Origin: Annulohypoxylon bovei var. microspora
Lineage: Eukaryota; Ascomycota; Sordariomycetes; Xylariales; Hypoxylaceae
Direction: 5' to 3'
Assembly: GCA_022836615.1 (NCBI GenBank)
Contig: MU405289.1
Coordinates: 62,001 to 126,000 of the forward strand
DNA: 64,000 nt
Numbering within the stretch: the stretch's first letter is position 1; every line of letters begins with the position of its first letter. The position numbers were made by a program, and so were the translations under genes. Positions 11,537 through 22,827 of the stretch are shown piece after piece. The notes under the pieces are model-generated. The model worked only from the letters and a program-made list of their open reading frames with translations. It had not been told where the DNA came from and did not search any database.

Positions 11537-13795
11537 ATGGCTGCTAGGAACCCTGAGAAGGCAACGCCCGGTTTCGCAATTCAACATCAAAATGAGTTAA
11601 AATGGTACGGCAAGCAATCAGTTATCAATAATGAGAACCGAGTAAGGTCTAAGCTGGTATTGACTTTACTTGGTCTACTCTCGTTTGCCGGTTTGGCAAG
11701 GATATACTCTGGGTATTCCTTCTTAGCTTCTTCAACAATAAGCTCAGTCAGCCGATCTGAGCTTGAATTGCCTCAAGATTCACACAGTGCACTCTCTTCG
11801 CCTGAGGTATTGGAGTGCTTTCAGGTCTCTCAACCAGTGTTGAGCCCCAATAGTCTATCTTCAACATCGACAGCCAGCAATGGGCTCAGAGCTGAAGCGG
11901 AAGATGACCCCGATAATTCTTGCTCGGCCGTATTGATGGATCACGTTTTTGGTTTTAGCTATGGCAAGCCTTTTGTCGGTATGTCAGGAAGATATCTCGG
12001 TATCTATCCATTAAACAATGATCTTTAACGATAGACAGGAACTTATACGCCACCAAACTGTCCTTTCAATCGAGTTATCATGAACTTTACTGTGGTCTCT
12101 CAAGGTCGCCAATTCGACCGCCTAGCATTGATGTATTTCGGCGACACTGAAGTATGGCGCACTTCAACTGCAGAGCCAACTCAACCTCCCGGGATTCGCT
12201 GGACCTTCTTAAAGGATATGACGGAGTATCTGTACTTCTGGAAATCCCCTCAGAAGTTGATTTTCGATCTAGGTAACTTGATAGACGACAAGTACACCGG
12301 ATCATTCAATGCTACCCTAACCGCAACGTTCTTCGTGGCCGATGTCGAAACTAACAAACCTTCTCCGGCTGACGTGATCATCCCCATATCTGCGAGAAAG
12401 GGCGGCGAAAATGTGGCAAGTCACTTCACGCTACCGGCAGAAAACGCAACAAACACGATCAGTTTCCCTCAAAATGTAAATAGAGCTGTCTTCTCTATCT
12501 CTGCTAACGGCCAAGCCGCTGAAGAGTTCTGGTGGGGCAACGTTCTTCAGAGCGACGTCCACACGTTTAGCCAGACTACGGGAGAATTGCTTGGTCTGTC
12601 CCCCTTTCGCGAGGTCCAGCTACTCATTGACGGCAAACTCGCAGGAATCCAGTGGCCCTTTCCTGTGATATTTACTGGCGGAGTGGTACCTAGTTTGCAT
12701 CGACCTATCGTGGGCCTGCAGGCTTTCGACCTGAGAGAGCATCAAATCGATATTACCCCGTTTCTGCCTCTACTATGCGATGGCGCCGAACATACATTCA
12801 CAATCAAAGTTGCTGGCTTGAATGACCGGGACAATGATAGCACTACGCTGACAGATACGGTTAATGACAGCTGGTATGTCACAGGAAAAGTCTTCCTATG
12901 GCTAGACGAGGAAGGGTCGGTTACCACCGGTGTTAGCGCTGCAGTGGAGTACGACGAACCGACCATTTCGCTCTCTCACCATGTCACGCAGAACGCCACC
13001 GGTATCAATGAGACCCTCGCTTTTAACGCAGTCGTCGAGAGAACGTTGACCGTCCGATCAACTATCAATTCGAAAAGCTATACTGGAGAAAGTACTTGGA
13101 CTCAAATCCTCTCATATTCGAACCAAGCAGTTGTGTCCAACTTCGGATTTACGGAGACCAACAATTTCACTATCAATGGAGTCGATTCCTCAACGGGGTC
13201 GGCCACACCCTATAAGATTGTTTATATGTACCCGCTATTCTGTAATCAAACAGTCGCAACGTCGCCGGAAGGTAATTTGACAATAAGCGCGCGTTTAATA
13301 CAAGGCCTCGAGCTCCAAGTCGAAGGCAGCTCCGTCTTTCCAACGGGGTTGGAGGCGTTCGAGAACGTCTCTGCTACTAGAAAGTCCCCGTATGCAGTGA
13401 CCCACTTGAAAACCTACCGCGACGGCACGGCATTCTTTACTCAGACGGGAGACCGTAGGAGTAGCTCGGGATACGGTACGACGAACCAGATTTTCCGCTT
13501 CGGTGGTTCGGGCAGGAGTGCTGCTCTCGACGCTGAAGACCATGTTGACGAGCTCTATTTCCGGAACGTGACGGCGGCGAACGGCACCGTAGTGTTTGAT
13601 TCAGAGAGGATAGAAGGAAGGGAAACATACGCTTTCAGCCGAGAATCACGGCCTGGCGATATCCCTGAGGCGGCGTTGACATTGTTTGCTCATGTTTCTA
13701 ATACGACCGGGGGATCGAAACTGCCCGTAGGGAAAGGTGTCGGTAATAATAATAAGGTGTACGAATTACCTTTGGTGCAGGTTCCCATTTCCTAA
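11537..13795 (+). CDS. PNGase A-type peptide-N-glycosidase (PNGaseA family)
   Basis: Two exons, 11537-11978 and 12039-13795, joined across a 60-nt intron (GTATGT...GACAG), give about 732 residues. PNGase A (peptide-N4-(N-acetyl-beta-glucosaminyl)asparagine amidase A) cleaves N-glycans from glycoproteins in the secretory or extracellular space. The family signature is strong from residue about 150: TPPNCPFNRVIMNFTVVS, then QFDRLALMYFGDTEVWRTSTAEPT and SPQKLIFDLGNLIDDKYTG. One hydrophobic segment at residues about 36-55 (LVLTLLGLLSFAGLARIYSG), preceded by a basic cytosolic tail, suggests a signal anchor (type II membrane protein) rather than a cleaved signal peptide. Many NxS/T sequons are present, as expected for a lumenal protein. 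The ATG at 11537 was preferred because upstream in-frame sequence lacks another ATG. Confidence 0.93.
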
Positions 13796-15314
13796 AGCCG
13801 GTCTGCCGTAGGAAGTTAATTGTATTATTATGACAGAAGTATAATGCTACTCATTATGAATCCTAGGAGGTCCCGACTGATGTTGTTCAGCCACAAATAA
13901 GCTAACAAACGACCCCTATAATACAGCTGCTCAACTGCAATCCACTTTACCCAGGTTCATACGGATCTCATGTCTCCTGTCACTCTAGCCCGTTTTACAT
14001 CCGTAAATTCCTATCAGTTTGCTTTGCTAGATTCCCCACCTCGCTCCTAATCTGGGGGAGATACCAGACCAAGTTTGCTGGTCCAAAAAAAAAAAAAAAC
14101 CAGATACATAACGTCCCACACCCCCAGTCTTGTTCCTGGCTTAATTAGTTCATAGTACGGCAGTCGCCGAGACCGTTATGGGGATATGGGCAGATTCCAC
14201 GTGGCTCACGACTCAGTGCTGCGCGCTGCGTGTTACATGACTCGCTGGAAAGGGATAGCCGGTTTCGTTGATGGGTCCATACATGTTTGATGGGCTAGAT
14301 ATTATTACGGGGGCTACAGAACTCTGATTTGAGGTTAATATGGGTGACTAGATGCCGTCGAGATGGGTGTTCCACGATAATACGGGTTTCCGATGCTCGG
14401 AGGGCTAGATCTGAGGGCTCCTGGCTGGCGCTTGAGAGGCGGACGTACGGTCAGTTTTAAGATTTACTGCTTACTTTATATGTTATCTGTTAGATATGTG
14501 GAATATATTAGAGGTAATATGGGGCGGATGTCAGTCACGACTGATTCCTACGTAGACAGAAAACGCGGCTAACTTGGATTTGGTGATTTATCGACATCTT
14601 ATAGTTCGCCATTCTGCCTAATATACGTATGTGTATAGAGTAATTGTCCAATACCCCAACATAGACAGTCTAGGACTATTGTAGTACACCAACCTTCGAG
14701 GATACTCTATGTGTAACTATGAAATTCGAGGGAATTCTTTGTTCAAATTGAAGCTTGGATCTTGCGCGTCTGAATAGGAATTAAATTCAATCAGACCGTT
14801 CGAGGGAAAGTATAAGTATATCTATATGCGTCATGTGACAGCCGTCAACCTTATAAAATAAAGGTATTACCTAGATTAAAAGCTTAACTATACGTCAAGG
14901 CTTAGCTAAGTTCATTATAACTAAACGAAAGCTGGTAGTACCATGTACGCTCCTATCACCTTATCCTTTACGTCATTGAGGTACCCATATTCGACAGGAC
15001 GATATCGCATTTTATACGACAATTACTAGGTATTCAGGACAGAATTTTTCTTTGCTTCTTTGCTTCTTCTAGTGGGTATCGTATGTCTCGTTCCCTAGGA
15101 TACCACAAAATCCGCGCCTATACCTAGGTTCATAAAGGTAAAGGTAAAAGTAAAAGTAAATACATATATACATCGAGAAGACAAGTCATGCTCTATTGTT
15201 CCGACCGCCCATATGCTCGATGCTGCCCCCCACCCAACCCAAACGCCACCCATATGCACACTGTGAGTTCCCATCTATGTCACATAGGAAACTTTAGTAG
15301 TATCAACTCGCGAA
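13796..15314. other. Intergenic spacer between convergent genes
   Basis: 1.5 kb without a credible gene. It contains an A15 run (about 14085-14099), a TTTGCTTCT tandem near 15051-15069, a TACCTAGGT partial palindrome at 15121-15129 and the GGTAAA tandem noted separately. Confidence 0.55.
15134..15160. repeat. Short tandem repeat (AAAGGT/AAAAGT units)
   Basis: About four and a half imperfect six-base units. Simple microsatellite in the 3' flank of the SGNH hydrolase gene. Confidence 0.6.
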
Positions 15315-15977
15315 TCACGCGCCGTCATCCGGGATGCCAGGAACCTTCTCGGCGGTCTGCAGGAAGTGGCGCTGGTCGGCCTCCTTGATGCCGGCGAGCC
15401 AGACGGTGGCCATCTTCTTGTAACCTGCGTTGGTTGGGTGGGTGCCGTCCTTGTTTAGGTCGGCGACCTTGGGGCCGGCGTCGCCCTGCATGTCGACGAG
15501 GACGAGGCGGTGCTTCGAGGCCTGGAACTGGCTGGCAACGGTCTTGTACTGGGCGTTGATGTCGAGGACGCGGCTCTGGACCGACGCCTTGCCGTTGACC
15601 AGGAGCGTAGAGAGGATGACAGTGGCGCGCGGCGAGTCCTTGTACAGGTCGTTGAGCAGGTTCGTCATGCGCTTGCCGGCGTTGGGCAGGTCCTTGTTCA
15701 GGACCGCGTCGTTGGTGCCGACGTTGATGAGGATCAGGTTGGGCTTGTCTTTCGGCACCGAGGCGTCCGCCTTCCCGTGCACCTGGTCGATCGTGTAGCC
15801 CTTCCAGCCCTCAGTGTCGTTGTCTTCCATTTTCCCGCTTGGGTTCGACCCAACCATGTTCACTTTGTTGCCGTCTGTTTCGAGTTGGGCCCGTAGGTCC
15901 TCACGGTACCCGTTCGCATCCGTCGACCCGAAGCCGTACGTGATAGAGGCACCGAGGGGCATAATCCGTAGGGGCAT
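15315..15977 (-). CDS. SGNH/GDSL-type hydrolase (esterase)
   Basis: The reading frame from the ATG at 15977 gives 220 residues. All SGNH blocks are visible: block I GASITYG with the nucleophile Ser11, the block II Gly in MVGS (Gly43), block III GTND (87-90, Asn89), and block V DGTH with Asp177 and His180 completing the triad. The family includes acetyl-xylan and other carbohydrate esterases (CE3-like) and lipolytic esterases; the PLRIMPLGASITYG opening is typical of the secreted fungal group. This conservative start gives no signal peptide. The frame stays open upstream to about 16060, and a possible 5' exon at 16179-16129 encodes a signal-peptide-like MLATKHLLWCMLACASQ ending at a GTAGCG donor; spliced to an AG near 16053 (phase 0) it would yield about 262 residues. 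Secretion is therefore likely but unproven. Codon use is markedly GC-rich compared with its flanks. Confidence 0.85.
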   Translation of the reverse strand: MPLRIMPLGASITYGFGSTDANGYREDLRAQLETDGNKVNMVGSNPSGKMEDNDTEGWKGYTIDQVHGKADASVPKDKPNLILINVGTNDAVLNKDLPNAGKRMTNLLNDLYKDSPRATVILSTLLVNGKASVQSRVLDINAQYKTVASQFQASKHRLVLVDMQGDAGPKVADLNKDGTHPTNAGYKKMATVWLAGIKEADQRHFLQTAEKVPGIPDDGA

Positions 15978-16179
15978 GCCGTTTCCGAAGCCTTTAGCCC
16001 GTGCGTGGTGGGTGTCCCTCCATAACGCCTCGATTCCACCCAAAGCTTCAGGCTTGGGTAAAGCAAGTCCTGGATCTTGTTAGACTGTAGTTCTGGAAGG
16101 AGAGAGGGTGAGGCTAACCATTCGCTACCTGCGAGGCGCATGCTAACATGCACCATAGTAGGTGCTTAGTAGCCAGCAT

Positions 16180-19100
16180 TGGAAGGGTGTATATAGCAAG
16201 AGTAAAGAGGCCTGGTTTAGTAGGTATGTATAATAAATCAGGGTCGTACTGGACCGTAATATAAATATCTTTATCAACTGGTCGTAAGTTGTTTGCTTGC
16301 CGCGTGCTACCGTGTAATGATTATTGATCGCGTGGTTAATTGGCCCCCCATAGTAGGTATGGAGGCGTTGTGCGGCAGTATTTATCATTCTTGGGAACAT
16401 TCCTTCCTCACGTCTTCAGATCACATTCAATGTCTCTAGGATCCGGTGGGCCCGGCCATGATGACTTCCAGGACCGGTCCTCTCTTTCTTCATCTTGCCT
16501 GACCAACTAACCCCTGGTTCGGGTGATGGCGGTAAGCATTGAATCTTCCCGAGAGAGCTACAAGGCTGCGCTGAGGTCAGGTAGATCATTAAGGCGTCTA
16601 ACTTATGAATAGAGTCGAGCTTTAGCAGGGCAGCAGGGCTAGCTAGATCCCTTGGCTGTCTCACATATGGTATTCTGTGCCTTGCGGATCCCATGCCAGG
16701 GTGGTCCATCTCATACATAGCCACGGGAGGGCTGATTGGTAGGTGTTGACCTTGCAGAATTTGAGATTTCCGAATATATCGATAATTTTATTCCTTGCTT
16801 AGTCTCGCTAATATTTGCCTTTGGTCAGCAGGACGCTTGCACCCTGCGTCTAGGACCTTAGAAGTTTACGATAGACCGGTTCGACGCCGGTAAGCTGGAA
16901 ACCCCTCATTACTCCTCGTTTATTGTTTGTAAGTAAGGAAAACTTTTTTTTAAAAGAAAATTAAAAGAGAAAAAAAAGGTTTCCTAATGACAAAAGGAGG
17001 AATATGAATCTTGGACTAGAGGATTGTAATCCTTCGAGGACCCAGATTTAGCGAGTGATTGTAGGGTAAACAAAGTTGAAAGGTCAAACAAATCGGATCC
17101 GCAAACCGTCCGAAGTTTGCTTCTAATAATACCTAAAGAGGGAAGAAAGAGGGAAGCTAAAAGCTGTCGAGATGCGGCAAGTTGGGCGAATTGACAGGGA
17201 TGTTACTTTCTCTTCTACCCGTTTTTGGGTCTCGATCCCTGCTCCCCCACGTTGTAGTTGGGCTGACTGGTACCTGTAGGGCTTGGGAGGGAAAGATGCA
17301 GGTCCCTGTTAAAAATATAGCACCTAGCAGCTGCCTTGTCAAGGGTTCCATTTCTGCTAATATTAATATCGAATGACGTCGGGTCCTAGGAAGGCCACCT
17401 TTCAGACTCTTACATACTAAGTACATACTAAATATCTCACCCAACCCGACCTACCTACCTACTTCGGCAACAAGGTCATTGACAAATTCAATATATGGGA
17501 TGAAATCTCACTCAGCTTCAAATATCAGCTGTAAGACTTTTTATACCTATGACCCATGACATTGTGCAACAAAGGCTAATTAGCTATACGATTAGATTCT
17601 GGCTTTTCTCCATGTCGTGTTACATCACTATACGTTGAAGTTATCATGAGAACGATACTGTGAAACAGCTACTACCTACATATAGATATATTTTGCAACT
17701 CAATGCAAACTATTTACTTCGATATCAGTTTGTCTCGACATTCATTCTTGTTAGCTTTATCTTACAACCCATAACCGATTTGGAAAAAGAGAAGAAAAAA
17801 AAAAAGCAAACTCCCCACAGGATATAGTAAACTGGCGCTATCCTTATCTAGCAGTTTTGTAATTTGATATATCTTATATCTTTTCTCATTTCCTCGTTCC
17901 CCAAGTTTTATACAAACATTGTCAGCTAGCTCGGCAGTTTGATTGAAGTGGTGTTGAAGCTCTGACATCAGCTCCGCCCCTGTCTTCTAACTGGCTGGCG
18001 CGATCTTCCTCTGCATAGCCTCACTCCTCTCGCAGATAGCTCTACCAAATAGGCATCGTTGTTCCGATAGCCTCAAAACTTGGCTTTTGGGGATGCTGGA
18101 GCCCTGGACAAACCTCGCCGCATCTAACTTGAAATCCTTGACGTTGAAGTTTCTAAAACCTTAGCGTCGAATTGAAGGAAACGAATGCATATAATTAATC
18201 TGCGTTGTGCTATTCTAGGAACAGGAACATATATCGATTTACTATTATGATTCACACCTTCTATAGGTTATACTGACTTGCTTGGTTTTGTCTCGTCGTA
18301 TATGCCATGATAGAGACATATTCAGCTCAGGCAACAAATCTCGGGCACCGTCGGCTACGGGTAACACGAACTGCAGGGTTTTCACGCTTGTAACTTCATT
18401 AATTGAGCGCCATCTAATCTTCGCGAGCTGCCATGTTAGGAATCAATTTTCATACAGGACTCTTCTTATTCACGGACATAGAATAAAAATAAGCGACTTC
18501 CGTATTTGAGCCTACCAGCATCAAGAAGTTGATTACCGGCTTAGCCAGTTTATATACGATAGAAACCGCAGTCTATTGAGATTTAATCTGGGTGTTCACC
18601 GCTGTTATTACATGCCTTGCAGTAGGTCAGATGAGCCGCCGGCGTCTTCTAGCCCCCTAACCCGTCCCGGAGTCTGAATTGCTTCCCGATCACGCCATTT
18701 TGGGGCGGAGGACCGCCGACTCTTTGGAATGGCTTGCATATACTACATTTGGTCTGTCATCTTGGTCTGTCATATGTCGCTCTGTTAATGACATGAGCAC
18801 TAAGGTCGTACTCACGACCGTCGAGGGCTCCTCTCCTCGCCCGCGGACACCCGAGAGGCGACGGGTTAAACGGGGCCTAGTGTATACTACGCTGACATCG
18901 TCAGACCGCCTATGGTGTCAACACCTAGGCTATAGTTGTCGTTACCACAGGGCGTTGCTGATGTTGGGCCCTGATGTCGGCCTTTCCAGACTCGTGAGCG
19001 TTGATCTGCCTTAATCGAGTTGTCGTCCTTATCCTATATTTGCTTTCTGTACCTTAGACAGGTACAATATATGACGATAATTATGAACGACCTATAGGGA

Positions 19101-19476
19101 AAGGGAGTTTGATTGCTCAGAAATACGATCCTATCTAGAACGGCCAATATTCGATTCTCTTTGGATGTGTTGTCGCAAGGGATCAAATTCATCCCTTCCG
19201 TGAGTAGCCCTCGTTGACGCGAGGCTCCACAAAACCATTTGCTGATAGTGGCTGATTCACGGCTTCACGAACTGTGCTGGATACTGCAATTCGGACGGAG
19301 TTTAGGAATTGAAGCCGATGATGGTGAATTTTACTTAGTGTAGAATCTGCAGCGTGATCCTATTTGGGCAGTTAGACTGTGTTGACTACAAGTGTGCATT
19401 CACACAGTATACCCAGGGAGGCCGAAATCCCTCCCCAAGGTAGATAACTGTGCAAAATAAACCCGGACCCCATACA
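16180..19476. other. Long intergenic spacer
   Basis: 3.3 kb between two minus-strand genes. Only short, unconvincing open frames are seen (for example 18679-19014). The segment 16875-16891 is a perfect T-arm-like stem-loop with a near-consensus B box, part of a tRNA-like relic. The segment 17590-17616 resembles 4970-4996. Several A/T homopolymer runs occur at 16944-16980. Confidence 0.5.
16832..16891 (+). ncRNA. tRNA-like relic (low confidence)
   Basis: A five-pair stem GACGC/GCGTC (16832-16836 with 16846-16850) carries loop TTGCACCCT. Further on, ACCGG-TTCGACG-CCGGT (16875-16891) forms a perfect T arm containing GGTTCGACGCC, 10 of 11 matches to a Pol III B box. A T8 run follows at 16944-16951. 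No acceptor stem or D arm can be drawn, so a working tRNA is unlikely. Confidence 0.2.
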
Positions 19477-20211
19477 TCACACTGCATTCGGCTCTCGCAC
19501 CATAATCGACAGCCTATACACCTCCTCAGACGCGGCCGTCAACTCTTTCAGATCAAAAGTAAGATGGTCCACCTCCCGGAAGCCCAATTTCTCATACACC
19601 GGCCTGCCATCGGGCGTCGCCTCGAGATACACCTTGAGCCCACGCGCGTCGGCGAGCGCGAACATGGGCAACATCAGCGCCTTCGCAGCGCCTCGCCGAT
19701 GGTACTTTGGCGATGTGCAGAGGAGCGACAGGCCTAGCATCGTCTTCGCGTTCCGCTTCTCCGCCATATTCCCCAGCGCGTCGAAGAAGTCCCGACACAA
19801 CTCCGGCCGCGCGCCCTCTGGAATGTCGATCGTAGGCGGCGTAGTAGTCACAGCCGCGGCTGTTTGCAAGACGCCTACATCTCCGGCCTCCGCGCCATCG
19901 TCAATCCACTCCCCGAAAGCCGCCTCGTGGCCTTCGGGGATGTCCCACCTGGAAAACGCGACTATATCTCCGCTTTCTATGTCGGTGACCTTGAAGTGCC
20001 GGGTGCTGCGGTCGGCCATCTTCGTGCGGATGCGGCGCTTCATCCACACCATCATGGCGGCCTTGTCCGCCGACCACCAGTAAGTGTTCCGGGGGTCGAT
20101 CGCGAACGCGACATAGTATATCTCGGCTATCTCGTTCACGTCCGCGGCCGTGCAGCGGGATATGGAGAAGGCCGCGGGGAGGGACGCGGGGGTTGGGAAG
20201 GGTAGGGACAT
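19477..20211 (-). CDS. GNAT family N-acetyltransferase
   Basis: Single exon, 244 residues. The fold is recognised from the order of its parts: an N-terminal strand and helix (FSISRCTAADVNEIAEIYYVAFA, residues 15-37), a central strand (DIVAFSRWDIP, residues 82-92), and motif A, in which a strand (MLGLSLLCTSPKY, residues 158-170) leads into the acetyl-CoA pyrophosphate loop HRRGAAKALM (171-180, R-x-x-G-x-A form). It ends with the usual motif B (LKVYLEATPDGRPVYEKLGF), with Tyr in the position of the general acid. Members of this fungal group acetylate small amines or protein N-termini; the substrate cannot be read from sequence. The protein is probably cytosolic, with no signal peptide. A linker rich in Gly/Ala/Thr (residues 100-130) separates the two halves. 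Confidence 0.9.
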   Translation of the reverse strand: MSLPFPTPASLPAAFSISRCTAADVNEIAEIYYVAFAIDPRNTYWWSADKAAMMVWMKRRIRTKMADRSTRHFKVTDIESGDIVAFSRWDIPEGHEAAFGEWIDDGAEAGDVGVLQTAAAVTTTPPTIDIPEGARPELCRDFFDALGNMAEKRNAKTMLGLSLLCTSPKYHRRGAAKALMLPMFALADARGLKVYLEATPDGRPVYEKLGFREVDHLTFDLKELTAASEEVYRLSIMVREPNAV

Positions 20212-21280
20212 CGTGACTATCTACCCCCTTTCTATCCTTTTCCTTTTCCTCCGTAATACCGTTAAAGGGGTTGAAGAAGGACGACTTGGCTTCGAATAGA
20301 CTACTAAATTGGAGTCATTGGAAGCATCTGGTCCTCGCGGGTTGGAATAAATACCTACAGGCCGCGCTATACCTGACTAATATCGCGAACTACCAAAATT
20401 TTCCCGAAGAGGAAGTTATCAGGATCCACCGTCCTTGTTCCGATAGGGTTGCCGGTTGTTCGGCTGCAGAATAGTGTCTTGCTGTAGTACATACCTAGTG
20501 CGTATCTACATGTGAATCATACGCCGGTGACTCTTACCGACAAGAAAATGAATGGAAAAGAGATTGAAATCCATGAAATCGTATTCTTCAGTTTAGTAAA
20601 GGTTGCGCTTAAGAATACGAAACATTTTACGCAGATGAGCATACTTTTATATCTGTTAGATGCGAAAAGACATATCTATATGTAAACTTTGGAAATAAAT
20701 CTGTGTAGAAAGATACCAAGATTCAACAGCCAACCGAGATTAGATACCTAGTTAGTAACTACCTATGCTTATAGGCTTTCGATTTAACAATTCATTGCGG
20801 ATGTTGGGTGTTGCTTTTGTACTTCATCAGACTCGTGACAATTGCTGCCGTGATTGATATGGTAGTGAAGAAAACATCGTGGCGCTCTTTGACGAGTAGT
20901 TCGCTGGGCTCCTGGGGAAAACAAAAGCTAGGTTCTTGTTATAGAGCCCACTTATAAAGATTGATGAATTCACGAGGAATACCTAGGTGGATTTTGCATT
21001 AGTGACCTTTATACATGTGGCCTAATCATACAATGATGAACATATACATATATGCCATCTAGGACTATGGGACCTGCGCCAGGCTCATGTGAACCTAGAC
21101 CTTAGTACATAACTTCATGAGCCCCTCGAGAACAGACATTATCTCAATAAGATATTGTTCCATCGTCGAGGGCATAGTGAACTCACCGAGTATTTAGGTT
21201 AAAGTTTCCTTGGGTATTCGGCTGAATGGTATTCAGATCATAAGCGGCGATGTCGCGCTTCATCCCTTAAGAGAGTAACT
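20212..21280. other. Intergenic spacer
   Basis: About 1.1 kb between GNAT and COQ7. A TACCTAGGT partial palindrome sits at 20980-20988. No gene is recognised. Confidence 0.55.
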
Positions 21281-22128
21281 TTATACCCTCTCGCTGACCC
21301 AAATTGCACCCCTGCATCCCAGCCGTATGGCGCCGGTCAATAACCAGTGAGGCTCGGCTTTCTTCGCGTCGTTATCGACGGCGTGGTCTAAATGTTCTAG
21401 CTCTTCGTCTCGTATGCGCCGCAAGGTATTCACAAGACTACGGAGCTCCTCACCGACCTCGTAGCCTTCTGTTTCCCATTGGTCGAACATTTCCAGCAGC
21501 GTTCGTATTTGGTTGTTGTAATGGCCACCGATTTCAGTCTCGACGGCTTCCGTACAAGCCATTGCCGCCTCGCGCCCCATGACGGCAGTCGACCAGCCCA
21601 GACCGGTTGCCATGACGGACCAGAGCGGGTAAAGAGCTGTCGGGCGGACGCGATGCTTGGCGATCAGGGAGTTGAAGGTATCGAAGTGGCCTTCTTCCTG
21701 CGCGTACATGTGAGCCATCAAAGGCCGCAGATGCGGATGCGCATTTGTAAGAGGTGGCGTCTGCGCTGTGTAGATTAAGGTAGCGGCTAATTCGCCTGCC
21801 TGGTTCACACGGAGCTTTAAGAGGCGACGTCTTAGCGCGAGTTATATATCATCTAATGGTTTACAAACGGCCTTACAGCTGACGAGAGAAAGTCACGTTG
21901 CTCTTTCGTTAGAGGTTTGCGCTTTGGTTTTGATTGGGGATTTGTCGGATTAGTTGGAGAAGACGACGGGCTTGTCGAGACTACCGCATTGGATCTTGAG
22001 GTTGTGCTTAAGAATCGTCTTCGGTCCGGCTGGGAGAAGGTACATAGAGGTATGAGAAAGTCACGTAAGGGTGATGATAGGTTGTGGCGCACTATATGCG
22101 TTGATATTCGTATTCTTGGTAAAGACAT
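21281..22128 (-). CDS. COQ7: COQ7: 5-demethoxyubiquinone hydroxylase, mitochondrial
   Basis: Exons 22128-21877 and 21814-21281 give about 261 residues; the 62-nt intron is phase 0 (donor GTAAGG, acceptor TTAAAG) and joins FLSSA to LRVNQAGELAAT. COQ7 (CAT5) is a carboxylate-bridged di-iron monooxygenase that hydroxylates demethoxyubiquinone in the penultimate step of ubiquinone synthesis, on the matrix face of the inner mitochondrial membrane within the CoQ synthome. Likely iron ligands are Glu92 (NQAGE), Glu124/His127 (EEGH), Glu178 (TEIGGHY) and Glu222/His225 (EELEH). Residues 1-70 are rich in Arg and Ser and lack acids, as expected of a matrix-targeting presequence. The gene is divergent from RTF1, with about 700 bp between the start codons. 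Confidence 0.96.
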
Positions 22129-22827
22129 GGTTAAATGCCGATTTTAGGATTGGAATTGGTTATGATTGAATGGATATGAGGCGTTATGTATTTTGAGAAA
22201 TTAAGCTTTTCTATCATTCCTGTATGTAGCTTCTAGTTGAAATAGCGGCAACCTTAGCTGAGGTTATCTCGGGACGGAGACAAGTGAGGAAGCTCCGATG
22301 GTGCGATCGATGGTACATAGGTACTTGGGTACATACTGTATGTACAGTGCCTCGACTCAAGGCAGAGCTTCGGATAATTAGTTTGATTATTTAACACAAA
22401 GCTAAGCAAGGACAATGCAACCAATAGAAACAATGGAAAGAGCAAATAGCTTAAAGGCCTAGACTTTTTAGCCTGGAACTCACCTTGATGCTTTAACTCG
22501 TACATAGCTGATGAGGCTGTAAACTCAACTCCTTCAATTCCTCCAAATTTGTCCGACCTTACCTTACGAATTCTAGGGAAACCCCATCACTCAATCCATC
22601 TCTATTTCGTACCACTTTCTGAATATTATCATTTGGTCTGACTGCCGTGATATATCTTGAATCGATCAATTATACTAGGTATATCCGATATATACCACTC
22701 GTCATCTCGGACCCTATCGCAATATAATCGCATTCACTGAACCGTATCTGACCGCTTAATCGTCGCTGTCGGAAAAAGCCCTCGAACCTCGACTAGATCG
22801 CCGTCGCGTAATAAAAGTCGCGTCGCT
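22129..22827. promoter_or_regulatory. Shared divergent promoter region, COQ7/RTF1
   Basis: About 700 bases separate the start codons of two housekeeping genes read outward. The region must hold both promoters and leaders. No single regulatory element is strong enough to name. Confidence 0.5.
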
